From positions 1 through 33,702 of the forward strand of contig DAOWII010000052.1 of assembly GCA_030640985.1 (NCBI GenBank): a stretch of DNA of 33,702 bases, written 5' to 3'. The DNA comes from Chromatiales bacterium. Lineage in GTDB: Bacteria; Pseudomonadota; Gammaproteobacteria; Thiohalomonadales; Thiohalomonadaceae. Shown in pieces: positions 28,249 through 33,702 of this stretch. The stretch's first letter is position 1. Every line of letters starts with the position of its first letter. The notes under the pieces were generated by a model. The model did not search any database and had not been told where the DNA came from. It was given only the letters and a program-made list of their open reading frames with translations. The position numbers and the translations under genes were made by a program.

Positions 28249-28491
28249 TTAATCTTTCTTTTCAGGTACGGGATCAAAGCCACCTTCATGCCAGGGGTGA
28301 CAACGGGATAAACGGCGCACGGTTAACCAGGAACCGCTAAATACACCATGATTTTGTATTGCCTGTTGAGCATAACAGGAACAGCTGGGATGAAAGCGAC
28401 AGTTATTTCCCAGGAAAGGACTCACAAGAGAACGATAGACACTAATTAACAGGATGAAGAATTTTCGCATTTTTTCGCCAATCTCTGCCAC
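28249..28491 (-). CDS. yidD: Membrane protein insertion efficiency factor YidD (start probably at internal Met, 28470)
   Basis: 80 aa; '[62 protein letters not shown]'. Confidence 0.96.
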   Translation of the reverse strand: MAEIGEKMRKFFILLISVYRSLVSPFLGNNCRFHPSCSCYAQQAIQNHGVFSGSWLTVRRLSRCHPWHEGGFDPVPEKKD

Positions 28492-28856
28492 TGTTGCTCC
28501 AGGGTTAGATGTAACTCAGCGTTTTCGATCCTGGCTATGCCCACACGACTCAATATTACGATATCAAGGGATCCTATTGCCTGTTGATGCAGGCGAAAAT
28601 TTTCCCGGATACGTCGCTTGATTCGATTTCGACCAACGGCCGTTTTTACATGCTTCTTGGAAATAGCCAGACCCAGACGCGGGTGACCTAATTCATTTTT
28701 CCTGCTCAGCAAGGTCAGGTACTGATTGCCTACCCGGCAAGATTCATCAAATACCCGTTTAAACTCAGCTGGCTTCAGCAGTCGTAGCTGTCGTGGAAAA
28801 GCTTTTGTATCTGAGGGGTTTTGACTTCCCTGCAGGTCTCCGCCACGACTAGCCAA
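28446..28856 (-). CDS. rnpA: Ribonuclease P protein component
   Basis: 136 aa (TTG start); '[25 protein letters not shown]', '[29 protein letters not shown]'. Confidence 0.95.
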   Translation of the reverse strand: MASRGGDLQGSQNPSDTKAFPRQLRLLKPAEFKRVFDESCRVGNQYLTLLSRKNELGHPRLGLAISKKHVKTAVGRNRIKRRIRENFRLHQQAIGSLDIVILSRVGIARIENAELHLTLEQQWQRLAKKCENSSSC

Positions 28857-28868
28857 GATCTCAGGGTA

Positions 28869-29003
28869 TCAAGCGCTCAGTCGGGCACGACCCTTGGCAC
28901 GACGGGCTTTGATTATTGCGCGACCACCTTTGGTGGCCATACGCGCACGAAAACCATGGGTACGCTTACGCTTGAGATTACTGGGTTGGAACGTCCTCTT
29001 CAT
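28869..29003 (-). CDS. rpmH: 50S ribosomal protein bL34
   Basis: Manual translation: [44 protein letters not shown] (44 aa); not in the supplied ORF track because it is short. Confidence 0.98.
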   Translation of the reverse strand: MKRTFQPSNLKRKRTHGFRARMATKGGRAIIKARRAKGRARLSA

Positions 29004-29317
29004 TACAGCACCTGATAAATTTCAAATAAATATTAAACACTATGCGAAACGCAACCAGCACTCCGCGGAAAAAAGAGGAGAAAGATACTTCGATCAAGGG
29101 GTTAATGTCAATGAAAATAACGCTTTTCAGCACTAAACAAGTATATCCAGCAATATAATACATGGTGTAATTTTATTAGTCTTTTCATTCATGACACCTT
29201 TATGGGGCATAACGCACCCCGCCTCAATCTGAGCACTGGTCCAAAATACCAATATGCAGGCATTTAGCTCCCTTTCTGGATTACAATTTCTGCTCTTCAA
29301 AAATACTCTCTAAAGGG

Positions 29318-29326
29318 TGTGGATAA
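29318..29326 (-). promoter_or_regulatory. Consensus DnaA box upstream of dnaA
   Basis: TGTGGATAA on + = TTATCCACA on -, exact match to the R-box consensus, ~83 nt before the dnaA start. Confidence 0.85.
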
Positions 29327-29408
29327 CTTTTCCCAAGATCGTTAGACTGAGCTTCTTTTCTGTTATTCAATTGTACAGATAACCCACTCCTATGAGGCTT
29401 TACCGCTT

Positions 29409-30749
29409 GTGACTAGCCCCCTGTGGCAAAAATGCCTGAAATGGTTGGAGGATGAACTATCCCCTCAACAATTCAATACCTGGATTCGCCCTCTTCAAGC
29501 GGTGGAAGACGATGGTGTATTGCGCCTGCTCGCGCCTAACCGCTTCGTACTAGACTGGGTAAATGAGCATTTTCATGAGCGTATTAGTAGTATTGCCGAT
29601 CAGAACTCCGATGGACGTGAACTGACAGTGCTGGTTGAAGTGGGTAGTAAGGCCCCTCCTCCCAAACCAGAAAAAACTGAACCCGTTCACAAAGAACCCC
29701 TTCCCCCTGGCAAGAAATCTAGCGAAAGACGCAATACCATTAACCCAAATTCCACCTTCGAGGCTTTCGTAGCAGGTAAATCCAATCAACTGGCCCGTGC
29801 TGCAGCCCAACAAGTAGCCGAAAACCCCGGGCTTGGATATAACCCTTTATTTATTTATGGTGGTGTCGGCCTGGGTAAAACTCATTTGATGCATGCTGTG
29901 GGTAACATGATCCTGCAACACCGCCCGAATGCCAACGTGGTATATCTGCACTCTGAACGATTTGTCGCAGATATGGTTAAAGCACTGCAACACAATGCTA
30001 TTAACGAATTCAAACGTTACTATCGTACCGTTGATGCCTTACTTATTGATGATATTCAATTTTTTGCTGGTAAAGAACGCTCACAGGAAGAGTTTTTCCA
30101 CACATTTAACGCCTTACTGGAAGGTCAATCACAAATCATTCTTACCTGTGATCGTTACCCAAAAGAAGTACAGGGCCTGGAAGAAAGACTTAAATCCCGC
30201 TTTGGCTGGGGACTCACCGTCGCCATTGAACCTCCTGAACTGGAAACTCGTGTTGCTATTCTGAAAAGTAAAGCCGCTCAATCCAATATAGACTTACCCA
30301 ATGATGTGGCTTTTCTTATCGCCCAGGGGATTCGCTCTAACATCCGTGAGCTTGAAGGTGCACTACGCCGGGTTATTGCCAACGCTCACTTTACTGGTAA
30401 ACCGATCACCCTCGAGTTTGCCAAAGAAGCTCTCAGAGACTTGCTTGCCTTACAATCTAAATTAATTAGTATCGAAAATATCCAGAAGACTGTTGCAGAA
30501 TATTATAAGATTCGAGTAGCAGATTTACTTTCCAAGCGACGCCCTCGTTCAATTGCCAGACCACGACAACTGGCAATGGCGCTAGCCAAGGAATTAACCA
30601 ATCATAGTTTGCCAGAAATTGGCGATGCTTTTGGCGGTCGGGATCATACAACGGTGTTACATGCTTGTCGGAAAATTCAAGAGTTAAAAGAGAGCGATCA
30701 ACGGATAACTGAAGACTATGCCAACCTGTTGAGAACTCTGTCGACATAG
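29409..30749 (+). CDS. dnaA: Chromosomal replication initiator protein DnaA
   Basis: 446 aa, GTG start; '[22 protein letters not shown]', '[26 protein letters not shown]', '[24 protein letters not shown]'. Confidence 0.99.
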   Translation: MTSPLWQKCLKWLEDELSPQQFNTWIRPLQAVEDDGVLRLLAPNRFVLDWVNEHFHERISSIADQNSDGRELTVLVEVGSKAPPPKPEKTEPVHKEPLPPGKKSSERRNTINPNSTFEAFVAGKSNQLARAAAQQVAENPGLGYNPLFIYGGVGLGKTHLMHAVGNMILQHRPNANVVYLHSERFVADMVKALQHNAINEFKRYYRTVDALLIDDIQFFAGKERSQEEFFHTFNALLEGQSQIILTCDRYPKEVQGLEERLKSRFGWGLTVAIEPPELETRVAILKSKAAQSNIDLPNDVAFLIAQGIRSNIRELEGALRRVIANAHFTGKPITLEFAKEALRDLLALQSKLISIENIQKTVAEYYKIRVADLLSKRRPRSIARPRQLAMALAKELTNHSLPEIGDAFGGRDHTTVLHACRKIQELKESDQRITEDYANLLRTLST

Positions 30750-30972
30750 TCTGTATAAACCTGTGGATAATACTGTGGACTTATTTAATCTAAATATACA
30801 CACATGTTACCCACAGAAAAGTAAGTGCCTTTACACAGAGTTGTGGGCAACTTATTACAAAGTAACTTATTGATTTTACTACTAAAAGTGTGTTTAATCA
30901 CATACTCACAGGACTAGTAGTAATAATAATAAGTTTTATATATATATATTTAATAATAATCAGGAACACATA
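30750..30972. other. oriC: Probable oriC / unwinding region between dnaA and dnaN
   Basis: Exact DnaA box at 30762-30770 (TGTGGATAA), near-matches at 30807-30815 (TTACCCACA) and 30842-30850 (TGTGGGCAA), then an AT-rich tract 30915-30960 with TAG/TAA triplets and a (TA)n run. Confidence 0.7.
30762..30770 (-). promoter_or_regulatory. Consensus DnaA box downstream of dnaA
   Basis: TGTGGATAA on + strand = TTATCCACA on - strand. Confidence 0.85.
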
Positions 30973-32073
30973 ATGAAATTCCGGATTTCCAGAGAAGATT
31001 TACTTAAACCACTTCAAATGGTCAGTAGCGTTGTCGAGAAAAGACAAACATTACCTATTTTATCTAATGTGTTTGTTCAAGCTGAAAAAGGCAAACTAAC
31101 CCTGGTAGGTACTGATCTTGAAGTCGAGCTAATGGCTGTGACTTCTTTACAGGATGCAGAAGATGGGGATATCACTCTACCGGCACGTAAATTTGTTGAT
31201 ATCTGTCGGACACTTCCTGAAGAAGCAGATATTACTATCAGTGTGAACGATGCTAAGGCAACGGTACGATCAGGCCGTAGTCGATTTACTTTGGCTACTT
31301 TGCCTGCCTCTGAATATCCTGCTGCTGAAAATGTTACCGGAGCTTTTGAGTTTAGTGTTGAGCAAAAAGATCTAAAAAAACTTCTGGAACAAACACAATT
31401 TTGTATGGCTAATCAGGATGTACGTTATTACTTAAATGGTCTTCTATTCGAAGTGGATAGTAAAACATTGAGAACTGTTGCTACAGATGGTCATAGACTT
31501 GCCCTGTGTGAGACTACTTCTACTGCAAATAGTAGCGAAAAAAAGCAAGTAATCATTCCTCGTAAAGGTGTTGTTGAACTGAGTCGTTTGTTAAGCGATA
31601 GCGATGGTAGCTGTGATATTAAATTTAATAATAACCAGATTAAGTTTAGTCTGGATGGCGTTACCTTAACTTCAAAGCTTATAGATGGCCGCTTTCCTGA
31701 TTATGATCGGGTTATTCCTTCAGAGGCGCCTCAGACAATAATCGCTGATCGGGAAACTCTTCGCCAGGCTTTAGTTCGTGCTTCCATTCTCTCTAATGAA
31801 AAGTATCGTGGTATTCGTCTGCAGCTGGAAAATAACCGAATTCGGGCCTTTGTGAATAATCCTGAACAGGAAGAAGCTGAAGAAGAAATTGAAGTTCAGT
31901 ATCAGGGAGATGAATTTGAGATAGGTTTTAATGTCTCTTACCTGTTGGATGCACTTAATGCAGTCAAACAGGATCAGGTTGAGCTTTCCATGATTGATGC
32001 TAATAGCAGTTGTCGTATTAAAGGGGTTGGTGACGATTCCAGTCAATATGTCGTCATGCCCATGCGTTTGTAA
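30973..32073 (+). CDS. dnaN: DNA polymerase III beta sliding clamp
   Basis: 366 aa; 'MKFRISREDLLKPLQMVSSVVEKRQTLPILSNVFVQ', 'RYYLNGLLFE', C-terminal 'YVVMPMRL'. Confidence 0.99.
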   Translation: MKFRISREDLLKPLQMVSSVVEKRQTLPILSNVFVQAEKGKLTLVGTDLEVELMAVTSLQDAEDGDITLPARKFVDICRTLPEEADITISVNDAKATVRSGRSRFTLATLPASEYPAAENVTGAFEFSVEQKDLKKLLEQTQFCMANQDVRYYLNGLLFEVDSKTLRTVATDGHRLALCETTSTANSSEKKQVIIPRKGVVELSRLLSDSDGSCDIKFNNNQIKFSLDGVTLTSKLIDGRFPDYDRVIPSEAPQTIIADRETLRQALVRASILSNEKYRGIRLQLENNRIRAFVNNPEQEEAEEEIEVQYQGDEFEIGFNVSYLLDALNAVKQDQVELSMIDANSSCRIKGVGDDSSQYVVMPMRL

Positions 32074-32085
32074 TTTACTAACAAA

Positions 32086-33162
32086 ATGAAGCTCAAAGGT
32101 CTGAAAGTTAAAGACCTGCGCAACCTCGCAGAGGTTAATCTTGACCTCTGCCCTCACCTTAATGTCATTCTGGGTCTAAATGGTAGTGGTAAGACCAGTT
32201 TGCTTGAGGGTATCCACCTTGTCAGTTTGGCCCGATCTTTCCGTACTCAGCAAAACCGTCCTTTAGTAAGGCATGGAACCAATGAATTAACGGTCTTTGC
32301 TCTTATTGAGAGTCCATCAGGTGTACACAAACTTGGTGTACGTAAAAATAGTAAAGGTGAAACAGCCCTTCGCCTGGATGGGCAAAAGGCTAAAAACAGC
32401 TCTGCTCTGGCTTCTTTGCTACCTATTCAACTGATTACCCCCTCTAGTCACGAGTTGCTTGAAAGTGGCCGAAAACAACGGCGGGCTTTTATAGACTGGT
32501 CATTGTTTCACGTGAAACATGATTATCTTGAGTTATGGCAACGATATGTACGGACGGTTAGACAGCGAAATGCCGCTTTACATCAATCACAACAGGCAGC
32601 CATTGTCTGGAATGAAGCACTACTTAAGTATGGTGAGGAAATTAACAGGGAACGGCAGCAGTTTGTGGTGAGCTTTTCAATGCTGGTTGCACCCTATATT
32701 CAGCAGTTACTGGATAATATAAGTATTGAATTTGATTACTACCCTGGGTGGGCCAAAGGGAAAGATTTTTCGCAGGCGCTTGCTGATAGTCAGGAAAGTG
32801 AAAAATCTATGGGATATACGACCGTTGGCCCTCACCGGGCTGATTTACGCATTCGAATAGATAAACATCCAGCGATTGAAATACTGTCCAGGGGGCAACA
32901 AAAGCTCCTGGTATGTGCAATGCGTTTGGCTCAACTTGAACATCTTAGGCTAGAAACAGGTAAAACCGGGGTGGTTTTAATTGATGACCTACCTTCCGAG
33001 CTGGATAGCGAGCATCGTTCACGACTGCTGTCTTTGCTGGAGAAGACAGGTGCGCAGGTATTTGTAACTGCAACTGAGTCAGAGCTTATTGATACCACTG
33101 TCTGGCCTGCAGTAAAGGTGTTTCACGTGGAACATGGACAGGTGAAAGAAGTGGTACAATAG
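32086..33162 (+). CDS. recF: DNA replication/repair protein RecF
   Basis: 358 aa; Walker A '[28 protein letters not shown]', '[11 protein letters not shown]', '[17 protein letters not shown]', '[12 protein letters not shown]'. Confidence 0.98.
   Translation: MKLKGLKVKDLRNLAEVNLDLCPHLNVILGLNGSGKTSLLEGIHLVSLARSFRTQQNRPLVRHGTNELTVFALIESPSGVHKLGVRKNSKGETALRLDGQKAKNSSALASLLPIQLITPSSHELLESGRKQRRAFIDWSLFHVKHDYLELWQRYVRTVRQRNAALHQSQQAAIVWNEALLKYGEEINRERQQFVVSFSMLVAPYIQQLLDNISIEFDYYPGWAKGKDFSQALADSQESEKSMGYTTVGPHRADLRIRIDKHPAIEILSRGQQKLLVCAMRLAQLEHLRLETGKTGVVLIDDLPSELDSEHRSRLLSLLEKTGAQVFVTATESELIDTTVWPAVKVFHVEHGQVKEVVQ
32504..32519. promoter_or_regulatory. parS: parS centromere site (perfect 16-bp palindrome) inside recF
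   Basis: TGTTTCACGTGAAACA, exact match to the conserved bacterial chromosomal parS consensus. Confidence 0.93.
33119..33134. promoter_or_regulatory. parS: Second parS site (one substitution) inside the 3' end of recF
   Basis: TGTTTCACGTGGAACA, 15/16 match to TGTTTCACGTGAAACA. Confidence 0.85.
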
Positions 33163-33185
33163 AGGGTCAAAGGTGGAGTACATTT

Positions 33186-33702
33186 ATGTCTGAGCAATAC
33201 GATTCAACTCAAATCAAGGTTCTTAAAGGTCTGGATGCTGTTCGCAAGCGTCCCGGTATGTATATTGGTGATACCGATGATGGTACCGGCCTGCACCACA
33301 TGGTGTTTGAAGTGGTTGATAATTCCATCGATGAAGCCTTAGCTGGTCACTGTAGTCAGATTGATGTGGTCATCCATAGCGATAATTCCGTTACTGTGGG
33401 TGACAATGGTCGAGGCATCCCCGTTGATATTCATGAAGAAGAGGGTCGTTCTGCTGCAGAAGTCATTATGACTGTACTCCATGCGGGCGGAAAATTTGAC
33501 AGTAACTCCTATAAAGTTTCCGGTGGTTTGCATGGCGTAGGTGTTTCGGTGGTGAACGCCCTTTCAACCACCTTAAAGTTAACTGTTAAGCGCAATGGCA
33601 AGCTGCACCAGGAAGAAGATACCCACGGCGAACAAATGGCGCCACTGGCAGTGATTGGCGAGACCAACTACACTGGAACCGGGGTTCGTTTTTGGCCAAG
33701 CC
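33186..33702 (+). CDS. gyrB: DNA gyrase subunit B (partial, truncated by window edge)
   Basis: ATG at 33186 after [116 protein letters not shown]... Confidence 0.98.
   Translation, partial: MSEQYDSTQIKVLKGLDAVRKRPGMYIGDTDDGTGLHHMVFEVVDNSIDEALAGHCSQIDVVIHSDNSVTVGDNGRGIPVDIHEEEGRSAAEVIMTVLHAGGKFDSNSYKVSGGLHGVGVSVVNALSTTLKLTVKRNGKLHQEEDTHGEQMAPLAVIGETNYTGTGVRFWPS

Noticed and set aside
30466-30747. 93-aa - strand ORF antisense to the dnaA 3' end
   Set aside because: Overlaps the highly conserved DnaA DNA-binding domain; no independent evidence.
1-33702. CRISPR arrays, IS elements, prophage, toxin-antitoxin or other defence systems
   Set aside because: No regularly spaced repeats, transposase, integrase, phage structural or recognisable defence genes found in any translated frame.

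Overview
This window is the replication-origin region of a gammaproteobacterium-like chromosome plus about 25 kb of flanking genes. On the right is dnaA-dnaN-recF-gyrB (+ strand; gyrB is cut by the window edge). Running the other way from dnaA is rpmH-rnpA-yidD-yidC-mnmE (- strand). DnaA boxes lie upstream of dnaA and between dnaA and dnaN, and an AT-rich tract lies just upstream of dnaN. Two parS-type centromere sites lie inside the recF coding sequence: one perfect TGTTTCACGTGAAACA and one single-base variant. No parA/parB is present, and the usual mnmG-rsmG-parAB genes do not follow mnmE. Left of the origin block are a lipid-linked glycosylation-type locus (methyltransferase, GtrA, GT2, and a TMTC-like membrane protein with TPRs), a MoxR/DUF58/TgpA transglutaminase operon, an alanine/sodium symporter, a divergent macro-domain-like protein, a SprA-type putative metalloprotease, a Kef-like antiporter operon, a CDGSH/YceI/cytochrome b561 cluster, mtgA, a calcium-transport pair, and a beta-CASP metallo-beta-lactamase-fold protein. 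At the left edge is a truncated protein carrying 25-aa tandem repeats. I saw no CRISPR array, rRNA, tRNA, IS element or prophage. Most of the window is conserved housekeeping DNA. The points most worth follow-up are the parS sites inside recF with the missing parAB, the origin architecture, the repeat protein at the left edge and the divergent macro-domain orphan.
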